Origin: Gnetum montanum | Taxonomy: Eukaryota > Streptophyta > Gnetopsida > Gnetales > Gnetaceae | Direction: 5' to 3' | Assembly: GCA_015680685.1 (NCBI GenBank) | Contig: MNCI01002989.1 | Span: 731,095-795,094 of the forward strand | Length of the DNA: 64,000 nucleotides | Part shown: positions 23,400 through 34,756 of the stretch, piece by piece | Position numbering within the stretch: the first letter of the stretch is position 1 | Layout of the letters: each line of letters begins with the position of its first letter | Translations under genes and position numbers: made by a program | Notes under the pieces: generated by a model | The model's database searches: none | The model's input: the letters and a program-made list of their open reading frames with translations, nothing else | Told to the model about the DNA's origin: nothing

Positions 23400-24560
23400 T
23401 TAAGCTAGTCCTCCAAAACCCATAGTCTTGTAGGGCTACTATTTTCTCTTTAAGAATGAATTGGGAGATGATGCTATTTTGTTTCGGAAATTTGGTGCTT
23501 GGAGCTTCTCAAATGGATTTGGATGCAAAGTTAATTGAAATTGTTTCTCTATTTTAGTTTATGATGCCATGATGGTATGCCAAAGCATGATGCATTGCAT
23601 GGATGATGTTGTAGATGGAAAAATAAATAGAAAAGTTTGACAAGCTCACTTTTGATTCTTTTACAAGTTATTAAGAAAGTTTATAGCCTCTTCTATGTTT
23701 TTCCCATCTCTTCCTTGGTTGCCACTTCTAAACTAGGATGGTTCTACCTATTCTATAGCTTATCCTCTATCCTTAAATGCCAACTATTATGTTTCCTCCA
23801 CAATGTGAGGTGTCTTGATGATCATTTCATTCTATATGCTGATCTACAAACCATCAGCATAATGGGCAACTTCTTCCTTTGTACCCCCCATTATCTGAAC
23901 ATGAAAAAAAAAATTATGAAACTCCTTTGTATACTTCATTATAGTATTTTCTCTCTACTTTCACTTCTAAAACTTTAAATACATTCCTATAGTAATTAGT
24001 GGATAAAAATGTACTTTTTAGTTTCTACAAATATCTAGTCTAGGTCTTGATTTTCTTCTTTTCCTTTAAATGATAGTTCATTTATACCTTCTTCTATCAT
24101 GTGATAAAAAGTCCTATCAACCATGTTACTTTGATTTTCACCCTCTTACTTTCCTCTATTTGTTTCAACTGAAAGTAAGACCCCTTCTTTTGAAATCAAT
24201 ATAATAAGGCATCTTGACTTAAATTCTCATTAAAGCTAGGAACATCAATTATAACTTACTTACCAACTTGAGACAAAACATGTAAAAACCTCTCATGTCT
24301 TTCACCATTTATGAAAATAACATTGGTTGGTAGTGAAATGTTTTTATATAGACCAACTTCCTCAACACCTTTGACTGTAGTGGTTTCCTTTTTATCATCA
24401 CTACTAGCATCCACCATGGGAATTGATCTTCTTTCTATCATCTCTATTACTTTCAACCTATCCTACAAAGTTTGTAGGATATCCATGATCCTAGTTACAT
24501 TAATAGGTCCAATTTTTGTACCTTTTCTTGTTCCTCTTCCTCTTTCTAGACATGACAGTT
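23400..24560 (-). pseudogene. gag of a gypsy element (element 4)
   Basis: Minus strand. The block 24456-24256 is open, and after it the text continues IDVPSFNENLSQDALLYWFQ (with one stop repaired in reading), KKGSYFQLKQIEESKRVKI and KVTWLIGLF. Then comes YTKEFHNFFFHVQIMGG with EEVAHYADGLQISIQNEM (about 23925-23840). This is the standard Retrotrans_gag pattern of chromovirus-like gypsy elements: a Trp-containing first half, then YxxEFxxL, then GLxxxIQxEM. Frameshifts and stops are numerous. No protease or RT follows within reach. Confidence 0.75.
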
Positions 24561-24603
24561 TTCTTCATTTCCTTCTTCTTTCTTCTTACATAAACTTAGA
24601 ACT

Positions 24604-25300
24604 ATGTTTTTGATCCTAGAAATGACAACACACAGTGAATGTAAATAATTTCAAGCTAAAAACAAGCAACACCATGGATTCTACACTAGAAGATAAACAA
24701 TATCATGAGTACCTTGAATGATAGTGGAAAGTTTTCTTCATGGTGTATGTATCACTGTATAGATGAATGCAAACAAAAAATTAAAACTTCCATGCTGGTG
24801 AAATAGAAATCATTTGAAATAATGGCATAGCCAAGACACTTAGAAAATAAACTATGCAACCACTCAAATGACCTAGGCATTGTAAATTTTGTGAAATCCC
24901 ACAACACAATAAGATAAATGGAGAAAATCATGATATCACAAGATGAGAATTAAACCAAGGGTACAATGGTGATACAAGAGCATAAAAAAAGTAACATAAC
25001 CTTCCTAATAAAAAATAGATCTTAACATCCACACTCATGCTTGTGATTACATACTTAGAAGTACGTGTATCTAACAATAATTGCTTAAAAACCTCAATGC
25101 CTAGCATTCATGAACATTTGCCCAAAAGGATGACATCCATCATTGCAACATTAGCTAAAAATTAAGGCATACCTAGAGGACAAAATGATAGAGTATGATA
25201 GAAATGCATGGGATAATCTAGCCACATTATGAACGACCTTAGAAATAATAAAATAATAAATAAAATTAATCATGTCCTGATCATATTTCTACTATGGATT
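24604..25300 (-). repeat. Probable LTR between gag and integrase pieces of element 4
   Basis: Between gag (left) and integrase (right) lies about 700 bp without coding. At 24604-24617 the plus strand TGTTTTTGATCCT resembles a decayed initiator tRNA-Met site (minus form GGATCAAAAACA against TGGTATCAGAGCA), followed by TGACAACACA at 24623 as possible LTR end. The right boundary is a guess, set by the end of integrase. Confidence 0.4.
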
Positions 25301-25379
25301 CCAACTTGCCCTAAAGTTGGTAAATAATTAGCAAACCTCTCATATTAAGCCATCTTGATCTTGTTGATCTTCTTAATCT

Positions 25380-25860
25380 CATGCTTGAACCTTCATTAGC
25401 TATGGTTGAAAATGATTTTTTTGACACCATCATGGTGTAATCCTTCAGTTTTAGGATTGTGGCTCTTATCTTCATGATGAAATGTTTTGATTGGTTTTTC
25501 CTCCCTATGATGTCCATTTTTGTGGTCCATGACATTCAAACCAAATGAGATTTTCATTCCTGTATGTAGTAATAATTCATATAAATTATCAAAATTATTT
25601 GTTTTAATTTGAAACATACCATCTCTCATAGATTGCATTTTTGCATATTTCTAGTGGATTTGATATGGTCGTAACTTCATTGTAATTGTGTCCCCTTTCT
25701 TAAATTGTAGTACTCTTTTATGTGCATCAATTGAAACTTTATATTTTCATGTGTCCTCCTTCATATGACTTCTTACCATGGTATTATACTCCTATATATT
25801 TGTCACATACTTGAGCTACTTCATGTTCATAGTTTTTGATGATAACTATGAATGATGTTC
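25380..25860 (-). pseudogene. Integrase C-terminal end of a gypsy element (element 4)
   Basis: Minus strand reads MVRSHMKEDT, YKVSIDAHKRVLQFKKGD, TITMKLRPYQIH, KYAKMQSMRDGMFQI, NNFDNLYELLL and GMKISFGLNVMDH. This matches the end of chromovirus-type integrase: the KHR..FxxGD(L/V)V strand, then K(L/Y)..R..GPF.I, then N.Y.L.LP....S..FNV.DL. The rest of integrase, expected to the right, is missing; the sequence changes at about 25870. Confidence 0.75.
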
Positions 25861-25869
25861 ATGTTGTTT

Positions 25870-27030
25870 CCTAAACATAGCTAAAGGCACTAAGAGGAAA
25901 GAGGGTGAATCAAGGCCTTCTAAAAATTTAATTTAAATAGAGACTATCAAAATGACTACTAGAAATTCCCAAATAAACTTAATGCAAAAAATAGAGCACC
26001 CATGTAAAATAGTAAATAGATTTGTCATCCTACATCCACAATAAAAATCTTCCTAAACTCTAGGGGGTAGAGTAATTCTATTAATAAAAAGAAATTTATA
26101 GGGCTTATTTTATAGTCCTAGATTGAGCATAAACCCAAGCTCAAAATCATAGAAAATATCTTTCATAGCATAATGGAAGAGAAAATACTCTACCTTGTCC
26201 CAAACATAGAGACTTAAGAGTTTTCCAAGCTCCATAAGAAAAGAAAATAGAGCTTTTATGGAAAACAAACAAAAGAAGAAGAAGAGGAGAAGCACCAAAG
26301 AAATTCTAGTTTAAGCACAAGGCCAAATACTAAAATTACGCAAGCTAAGCCCAATAGCTTCAATTTATAGCCTTCATCCCTTTTAGCCATTTTCATTGTC
26401 ATTCTTCTAGCACTTGCCAATCTGTTGAAGAAGCATGTGAGGAAGTGAGCTATAAATGTTACCAATCCATTGAAGAGTAGCTGAAGAAGAAGCCATACTT
26501 GTTGCATCTAAGATTCCATTACTACATCTTGTATGAGCTTTAGGTGAGTATTAAAAATTAAGAAGATGAGGAAGAAATTTATTATTTTATCTTGGTGCTA
26601 ATGGCTCCTTCTCATGGAAATCACTAGCTTTACTTATAACTACTTTTTATGCTTCACTAAACACCCTTGTTTTCATTAATGGATTTAACTCACTTTTATA
26701 GTAGTACTGACTCTAGATTTTTTGTATAATATATTTTTTAGTATAATTTTAGAATGCCTATTTATATTTTGTAGACATGGCATGGTCTTTTTTTTTATAG
26801 CTTGCATAAATCTAAAAGTAGGTTCTACAAATTGGTTCTAACTATCCTTTCATTCAAGCTAACATGGCAATGAGAAAATATAAAGATTTTCAATCCTTAT
26901 AGCTTTTCTACTTTTGAAAATAAGCTTTATTTTGTGCGGGATACAAAAGCTTATGTGTAAGAGTAATTTGAGTGAGCCCTTGTAGAATAAAAAAATGGCT
27001 CTACAAGCTAATTCTATCTTACACTTTTTT
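25870..27030. other. Non-coding, probable LTR sequence of another element
   Basis: A minus-strand TATA (GGCTATAAATTGAAGC, about 26355-26372) lies between a transcribed-looking left part and a repeat-rich right part (26860-27030). The right part continues at 40794 once element 2 is removed. It could be a U3 plus R, but I found no partner LTR. Confidence 0.45.
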
Positions 27031-27035
27031 ATCAT
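27031..27035. repeat. Target-site duplication of element 2, left copy
   Basis: ATCAT, identical to 40794-40798. Confidence 0.9.
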
Positions 27036-27906
27036 TGATGAGTGGTGAGTAGTTCCTATGCCCAACCATATGAATCACTAGTGTTCACTAAGCAATCTAT
27101 TTGAATTCCATAGAATTTAGTTTTCTACGTACATATTATCAAGGTAGTGAATCTTAAAAACATGATCGTTGTCTTCCTAGTTCCACTTGTGAGAATACAA
27201 AAGTATGGTTAAGTGTAATTGAGGTACATGATTTGTATAACTTTTTATCTTTTTATCTATTCCTCCTAAGTATGAAATTAAATTAATTAAGTGCTTAATT
27301 GATCTAGAAATTATCTAATTCCTTAGCTAATCCTAACATAAGCATCTATTCCCACCTACTATACACGCCCTAAACACATATTAATGCTACTGGGTTATCA
27401 AGTGTAAGTGCTACTAGGATTACTAAGCATTAACATATGCTCGAGGTGGTTGTACTTATGTGCATCAAGTATCCATAATTATTTAATTAACTAAATGCAT
27501 GAAAGTAAATTTCATAATGGTAAAGTGCAATAAAGTAAATATTATGCTAAGTCCAAGTGCTACAAGGTCTATTAAGAAAGCTCATCATTATTGGCATTCA
27601 CATTGAAGTGTTTAAGCACATCAGTGCTAAAATAATGATCTATACACTTCTCAACTCCTATTGCAGACACTTAGAAAATATTTTAACTCATAATAGAATA
27701 AACTACAAGAGCTCAGTTATGCTACTAATGAATGAATGCCTTAAATGCGATAGCTGCAAGCATTTATATAGGCAATACTAAACACTTCGTTGATGCATAT
27801 GCATCGATGCATCAGATCATGCATTGACAAGTACGCATTGACAAGGATGCATTGATAGGTACATGTCAATGCAACCTTGTCGATGCAACCAACCAATGAT
27901 TCATCA
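27036..27906 (-). repeat. 3' LTR of element 2
   Basis: 871 bp, TGATGAGTGG...GATTCATCA on the plus strand. A minus TATA box (CCTATATAAATG, 27761-27772) lies after tandem words ATGCATTGACAAGG and close variants at 27790-27890. Confidence 0.92.
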
Positions 27907-28140
27907 TACCCTCATGATTGACTGAAAACTCATCCTCAAGTAAATAAGAGGAACAAGCTTCTTATAAAATTTGGGAAGGCATGAAACCATTGACTAACTA
28001 ACTGACTGACTCAGACTAACTTAAACTATTGCTAAGTGCCCAAGTGTATGGATTTATAAATTTTTCAAAGATAGTTGTTCATGAGAATAAAATTAAACAC
28101 CATTATAAAATTTGATAGCTGAACCCCTCTAGTGGCTATG
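27907..28140 (-). other. 3' end of element 2 with polypurine tract
   Basis: On the minus strand TTACTTGAGGATGAG, the gypsy 3' motif often seen before the PPT, is followed by AATCATGAGGGTA and the LTR. Element 5 has the same layout at 63925-63975. Confidence 0.75.
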
Positions 28141-28149
28141 GACAAGAAG

Positions 28150-30719
28150 AAAATTAGATAGTCTTAGGAGATAGAGCCTCTTAAGGTGCCAAAGGACCTT
28201 CTCCTACCTCAAGTGCATGTGGTAGTTGTGGTTAAGGGTGTGGTGATTGTGGCTATCCTGCTATAGCTACAACTGCTAGTGGAAGATGAAAAGAATCTAG
28301 CAATGACTTCATCTTCTCCTTCTTACTCCAAGGATCATAACATAGTCCACGCAGCATCACCAATGTGGATTGGTACAGGAAAATCCCAAGAACAAGGCAT
28401 TGCAAAGACTCCTTCACATTGATAAACCAAGTAATGAATTGCCTACATTTGATGTTGAATTCTCTAATAGTGTTCTACAGCTTCTAGTAGTTATTCATCC
28501 TCTTGGCCAAGTTCTTAGCCACTAATCATTGATTCGTGAATCACACTTTGAGAACTTTGGGTTCAGCATTGGCCATTTCCAACTTTTGTTTTGTTTCCTT
28601 ATGATGCTTCAACTCAAACTTATACAAAATTTACAAGCTAGCCACTTACTTTTCTAGTTCTAAGCTTGGCCTTCTGATAGTTAGCATTGCCAATTTTGCA
28701 TAACAGAGGTTGGCTAACTCCATATGCTCCATCATCTTTTTGATTTACATCTCCTTGAGGTGGATTTCTACCTTGTTTGACATGTTCAATCTGTCAAAGA
28801 TGGGCTGCCACAAGTCCACTTCTTGTTGGAGTTGCTAGAGGGCCTAGTTCATCATTGCCTTCACCAGCTAGATCTCTTTCTCATTGACCTCTTTGAAAAG
28901 TCCAACCTAGTTCTTGTAGTGATTTTTAACCCTTTCAAAATTGAGGGCCTCATTTTTCTAGGTGGTGATCTTAATTACTAATTTGTTATGAAGAGCTTGA
29001 ACTTCCTCCATTGAAATATTTCTATTTTCTATAGCCAACCTTCTAAGGTCCATGGTTACCTTGGCAAAATCCTCTTGCTATTGTCTCAAATGCAACTAGT
29101 GCAATTTGGGCATTGGAGATGATGCACTTGTCCCTAGCCTCCAAGAGTGTTGACTAGGTTGCAATGATGTTTTTTAGAAGGTCAAAGACCTTTGGAATTA
29201 GTTGCCTAGTCCTAATCAATCATTCCAATAATTCTTCATGTTGGGCTATGCTAAACCTTGTACTTGCTACTCTTGTAAACATCTTCACGTCCTTGAGTGT
29301 AGCAATATCTGGTACAAAAGCCATAGGAACATTGAGTGCTTTACCCATTCTATCAACCACTACCTCAGTCACTATTTCCTACCCTTGCTGCTACATCACA
29401 AGGGTAGTCACCCCCTCACCCTCCTCCAAGAGCACAGAGAAGGTAGCGGTGTTTTCAAAGATCTCTAGAAATTGCTATTGTCCTAGAGGAAACACTATTA
29501 CCTCTTGAGCACTAGGATTCAATCTTCTGGGCACCTATATTCATTGGGTAGAAAAAAACATTGGCGTCATGTTGTCCAACCAGCTAATTGTACAAGTGAC
29601 CTTGTTCAAATGGCTCAATGCTAGTTTGTAGATAGAGAAATCACCACTCAGTCCAACCTATTGTTATTGTAAGAGTTTCTCATAGAGTTTTTGCATGTGC
29701 TTAATGGTAGTGTGAGCCTTCAACATTGTCTCTTGACTAGTGGATGCTAGTGGTGGATGTTCCTCTTCTTGTACTTTTGGTGGCACTTTTTCTTTCATCA
29801 TTTTTGTCCAAGACATGGTAGGAGCATGTTGGAAGATGTCATTAGAGTAGTGGGCTATTCCTCCTCTTCTACATAATTTTTGAATCAAGGATGGGAAGGG
29901 AAGTACCTTTCTCCCATGCTTGTTCTCCTTGAAGCATTTTTCGATCTCTAACTAGATCATTTGTGGGATATTGACTAGGAATTTACTACTTAGAGTGGCA
30001 CATGCATAAGCAGAGAAGGTTGTCACTTTATTCAACCTCACCATTGGGTTGAGGTGGTAGGCCATAGTTTTGAAATATTCCCTCTCTACCTTAGTGAGTA
30101 CTGTATTCTTTGTAATTAACCCCATAGCACTATTGCATCCACTCCTTCTTTACTTCTAGATTTTCTTATATTTAGATCTTTGCTAACATTTCCCTACTAT
30201 CTAGCAACCCAAGGGCTAGAGAGATGGCCTCCACTAAGTAGGACATACTAATGTTTTTTATTTTCACGATGGCATCAAGCGGCATGTTGTTCCAAAATAG
30301 ATATGTTTCTTCCATGTACCATTGTCCACTAGAAGTAAGAATGGACCACATGGAAGAATTTTTCAATTGAGTTTTGACTTCTTTTGGAGCAAGGTCCAAG
30401 AAAGGACCAAAGTTCAACTCTTGGAGAACTAAACTCAGGATCTTCTTGAAACAAATTTTTCTAAGCTAGGCATCCATCGAAGTGACCTCAAGGTTTTGCC
30501 TTGGTCCTAATGTCTCATCCTAATGGAATTTCTCTATTTCAACTTTAGAAATTTATTGGATAGATATAAGCTTCTCCCAAGAGGTCCCATTACATGCATT
30601 TCAACTACTTATTCCTAGGGCTACTCTGGTTGATTGTCCCTTCTAGTTCTTGGCCACTTGTCCCTTGGTTGGGATGGTATTGCCTCCACTCCACATTTAT
30701 CCCTTAGTCTAGGTACCAT
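28150..30719 (-). pseudogene. Extra ORF after integrase of element 2 (Athila envelope-position ORF)
   Basis: Minus-strand ATG at 30719 directly follows an AG splice acceptor. Text includes MVPRLRDKCGVEAIPSQP and the open block 30417-30172 with SSGQWYMEETYLFWNNMP and ISMSYLVEAISLALGLLD. Further pieces are KEWMQ, GGIAHYSNDIFQHAP (about 29855) and DPWSKKEKMKSLLDSFHLP (about 28340). The same order is found in element 5 (60485-63700), so this is a conserved protein of about 800 residues. The middle part looks like a plant-transposon-type globular domain and the C-terminal half is Lys/Glu-rich. I see no convincing signal peptide or membrane segment, so calling it an envelope is not supported. Function unknown. 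Confidence 0.75.
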
Positions 30720-31024
30720 CTATAATCACAACATGACCAAGGATTAGCATTTATTACGTAACTTAGAACATTTTGATACCTTGTCTTGTTTGATCTTTTT
30801 ACACTTTGACAATGTTATGATTATGGAAAATTAATTATTTTAATATTATCTTATTATTATTTTGCATAGATGACTACCAAAGTTTGTCAAAGAGTTTTAA
30901 CTCTCATAAATTTGTGATTTTAATATTATTTTATTAGTTAAACCTTGTGGGAGTTACAAAAATTTCAAAAAAAATTTTATAAAAAAAAACCAAAGGTTTG
31001 TAACCTCCATGATGTAGAGCTTAC
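30720..31024 (-). other. Intron in the 5' leader of the extra ORF, element 2
   Basis: Minus-strand donor CTGGAG/GTAAGC at 31025/31024 and acceptor GATTATAG/ATG at 30720/30719, 305 bp, AT-rich. Element 5 has a 290-bp intron in the same place. Confidence 0.65.
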
Positions 31025-31144
31025 CTCCAGTAGTTGTAGGATTGAAGAACAGAGATAATCAAACAAGTAATTTATGAGTTGTGGGCTCTAGAAATAGCAA
31101 AAACTATTTGTGCATTTGAGAGAAATTGTGAAAAATGCACTTAG

Positions 31145-31215
31145 TGTTGCACTATTTATAGGTGCTTTATATACAACATTGATGCGATCACGTTGACAAG
31201 GTCACGTTGACACAA
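31145..31215 (-). promoter_or_regulatory. Internal promoter of the extra ORF, element 2
   Basis: Minus strand TATATAAAGC and CCTATAAATAGTGC (31151-31174) lie directly after GTCAACGTGACCTTGTCAAC. That word is close to the GTCAATGCAACCTTGTC of this element's LTR U3. The splice donor lies about 130 bp downstream. Confidence 0.6.
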
Positions 31216-32740
31216 CTATTATTAAAAATTTTGCATGTCAAAAAGCTAAGGAAAAACAAAGAGTATTTGCATAAAATTAAAGTCTAAAGGAAGCGAGAAA
31301 AGCCATGAACATGATGGAATGCATGAAGGGGGCTAGAATATTCATAAAAAAGGATACTCATGTGGAGAATATTGGATAAGGAGTGCAAAATTGGATGTAA
31401 TCAACATGGAATATAGAATATTTGAAAGAAAAAATGACTTAGGGATGATAAACTTAACTAGCCCAACCAAGGAATATGCGAGTGAATCCTTCTCATAGTA
31501 GGCTCATGCCTTTGATTCCCTTGCATGCCCTCAAACCAAGGAATCTATGGGCTTCATGGATGACTAATGGTTGTAGTTAATTAAGGACCAAATCACCAAA
31601 TAAACCATCAAACAACTTTGACCATATCAAACAAATACATTGAAACAAACATGAGAAAGGCAATGAGGTAAGTGATGAAGAGCATTGGTGGATGAGATAG
31701 TGTGGAATGGAGTCCTATATGGTGATTACATGAAGTTCCTTATGGATTTTGTGGTTAATATGACAAGATAAAATCCATCCATAGTCTTAATTAAGACTAA
31801 CCACTTCTAGTGACTTCACATCAACACTCTTAGACTAGTCCATCCCTGAGGGAACAAGAGTACCCTCACAAATTAATCATCATTCTAAAGAGAGAAGAAA
31901 AGAGAAGTAGAAAATGAAGAGAGCCTTAGTTAAAGGGATGCCTTCAGGCATGGGTAACATGTCTTTCCAACCCCATAACCAATGCTTGTAGCTCGTTATT
32001 GTGTCTAAGGGACATGCTTTGAATTCTCATTCTTATTATTATTTTTATGTTTATCAAATGGGAACCACACCCTGAAAAGACTTAGGTTCCTATTATTGAT
32101 CAACATAGGAATGGCAAGGGACCCATGAAGATACTAATGCATCCCAAAGAAGAGGCAAGTACAAAAAGTGTAAAACTCCCTTGAAGTCACACCATTGTCT
32201 AACCATTTAATCCATTCCAAGTTTAAAAACTACTAAGGTCACAAGTTCATTATAAGTTTCATCTTAAGAAAGCACCTCATATTTCCAAAAAAGGGAAACA
32301 TCATAGAGTTGTGTGGATCAGTGGAGGACATGGACTCACTACCTATATCATAAAAGAAACCATGTCTCAGTTATCAACTTAAAAAATTCAAAGATAGAAT
32401 CCAAAAATTTGAAATTAAATAACATTATAAAGTACAAACCACCATTAATTAGTAACTATAGTTACACCAAGTCCTAATAGCAATAAAGAAAGAAAAGATA
32501 CTCATAAGAAAAATTTTAACAAATAAAATATTAAAAAATTGTAAAATACTCAAGAAAGAGAAAAACATACTAACAAGAAAAACAAAAAATTTAAAAACTG
32601 AAAAGCCAATTTATTTGATATTAACATGGATGGCCATCTTCCTCATGATTGAGTTGAAAGGAAGAGATCTAAAAAATTGAACATGTTTGTCCAACTATTG
32701 AGGTGTTGTGGTCATTGGCTGTTTTGGGTTCGTGAAAAGG
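31216..32740 (-). other. Non-coding spacer between integrase and the extra-ORF promoter
   Basis: About 1.5 kb with stops in all frames and no LTR ends. A pyrimidine-rich stretch on the minus strand lies around 31870-31930. Confidence 0.5.
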
Positions 32741-32749
32741 CTTGAGTTG

Positions 32750-33730
32750 TTGTGTGTTGACTAGTAGTTTCTTGTTTGGACTTTTAGTTTGTAAATTAGC
32801 ATGGCCCTAGATGAAAAGGTTTCATAAATAATATAAGGTCCCTCCCAAAATGTTTGAAACTTTGATCATTGTGGCATGTGTGTAGGATTCCAATATAAAA
32901 CCTTATCTCCTAGTTGAAATTTTACTTTCTTAATTCTAAGGGCATGTTGTTGTTTATTATATGCCTTATGCACTTCATTTAATGATAGTGCCACTAGTCA
33001 ATTCTCATGGAGCAAGTTGAGATTCATTAACCAATCTTTTTATGCTAGATTTAAGTCAAGGCAAAGGTCACAAGCTATTGAAAGTGTATGGAGCTCTACT
33101 TGGATAGGAAGAGTTGGTAATTTTCCATACATAAGCTCATAAGGAGAGTAGTCAATTAGAAGTTTCCATGTCAAATGACAAGTCCAAAGGGCATCGTTGA
33201 GTTTTGAGCTCTAATACCTCTATATTTTACTAATGGTTCTTGTTAGTATTTTCATTATCTTCATATTAGTAACCTACACTTGACTATTGGCTTGGGAGTC
33301 ATATGGGGTTGTTAGTTTATGTTCAACCCCTAAGCATTGCATAAGCTTTCAAAAAGTGGTGCCTATAAAGTGAGTTCCATTATCAAAAATAAATGCACAT
33401 GGCATCCCAAACCTATTTACAACATGCCATTGTATAAACCAGACTGCCATAGAGAATGTGCAATTAGTGACAACTATATCTTATGCCTATTTCATATAGT
33501 AGTCAATAGCTATGATGATGTACACCTTTCCATTAGACATGGGATCAATGGATCCCATGAAATCGATGCCCCAATGTTGAAGGGCTTTAGTAGTTTGATC
33601 CACTGTTGGGGCCCTTCCATATTAGTAGTCATCCCACCATCAAATTGATAGTAGTCATAGGAGTAGATGAAGTGATGGAAGTCCCTAAAATGTCATGCCA
33701 TGAGGATTTTAATAGCCATTCTCTCTCAGC
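32750..33730 (-). pseudogene. Integrase of element 2, core and C-terminus
   Basis: Minus strand, left of the solo LTR. It reads GGMTTNMEGPQQ, then a core with a DPMSNGK-like stretch, CAFIFDNGTHFIG (about 33400; second Asp present) and PYDSQANSQV (about 33300). The Glu region has decayed. Then come YSPYELMYGKLPTLPIQVE (about 33120) and the C-terminal strands FQLGDKVLYWNPTH (about 32920) and FWEGPYIIYE (about 32850). Reading ends at 32750. The integrase was cut in two by the solo LTR. Confidence 0.85.
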
Positions 33731-33735
33731 ATAAT
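33731..33735. repeat. Target-site duplication of the solo LTR, left
   Basis: ATAAT, identical to 34757-34761. Confidence 0.88.
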
Positions 33736-34756
33736 TGATGAATCATTAGTTGGCTGAGTTATCTGATAAAAAGTTAACTTTTTGGTTGGCTCTAATATCT
33801 TAGCCCTAATATCTTGGCTCTGATATCTTAGCCTCGATATCTTAGCTCCAATAATAAGGCTTTGATAACAAGGCCTCGATAACAAGGCTCCAATAACAAG
33901 GCTCTAATAATAAGGCCCTAATATCGGGTACCCAATATAAGCCTCGACATTAAGTACCCAATGTCAGAGCCTAGCACGCAATGTCAAATATTCGATATTA
34001 AGGGGTATGGGCCAGCCTATAAATATAGCTCTTAGCCACATGGCTTGCAAATAGTTTTTCATAGTTTTGCCAATAGAGTAGCTGAATTTTTGCAGTTTTA
34101 TTCTGTAATCTTAGAGAATAGTCAGTGAGTACCCACAAAGTGGATCTAAGTTAGTTATATGAAGTCTTATTTGACTGGCAATGTACCTAGACATATTCCA
34201 TGAGCGACAATAAGATCGAGATTGATTCTTATTCATTGCAGAACTTTGACTTAGATTACATTTACTTTCCATGGAATTTACTTTTTATGTACTTAGTTAA
34301 TATTTACATTTTCATGCATGTTAATTAATTAAGCACATAAGTACAATTGCTTCAAGCATGCGTATGACTCTTGGTAATCCCAGTAACACTTAACGTTTGA
34401 TAACCTAGCAACATTATATGTGTTCAAGATGTGCATGGGAAGTGGGATCAGATACTTATGTTAGGGTAGTTAATGATTAATTGGTAATTAGATTAGTTGA
34501 ATTGATTATAAATTGAGTTTCAATCTATTATTAATCATAGAAAAATAAAATATAAAATAAAAAAATCATATTCATCACCCTAGACTAAACCATACGTGAC
34601 AAAGTGACCACTAGTCCAAGTGGGAAGACAGTGAACTATGATTAATGCATAGCAATCTAGATGCCACAACTAGTCACACCCATGGAATTTGACCAAATCG
34701 TGCATGAATGCTTGTGATTCATATGGTTGGATGTAGGGGTACCTCGTTGCTCATCA
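33736..34756 (+). mobile_element. Solo LTR of an element A-type retrotransposon
   Basis: A 1021-bp LTR, TGATGAATCATTAG...TTGCTCATCA, with perfect ATAAT duplications and no internal sequence. It is plus-oriented, opposite to its host, and related to the element A LTR (237-1030). It splits element 2 integrase. A TATA box lies at 34016-34028 (CCTATAAATATAG), preceded by a minisatellite (33790-34000). It formed by recombination between the two LTRs of a full element. Confidence 0.92.
33790..34000. repeat. 16-18-bp minisatellite in the U3 of the solo LTR
   Basis: About twelve units drifting from CTCTAATATCTTAGC through CTTTGATAACAAGGC to GCCTCGACATTAAGTACC, ending just before the TATA box. Confidence 0.85.

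Noticed and set aside
23637-23978. 113-codon plus ORF rich in Leu, Ile and Phe
   Set aside because: It is the reverse of recognisable gag text on the minus strand; hydrophobic composition comes from the AT-rich complement.
29164-29508. 114-codon plus ORF
   Set aside because: Antisense to the element 2 extra ORF, whose conservation with element 5 supports the minus frame.
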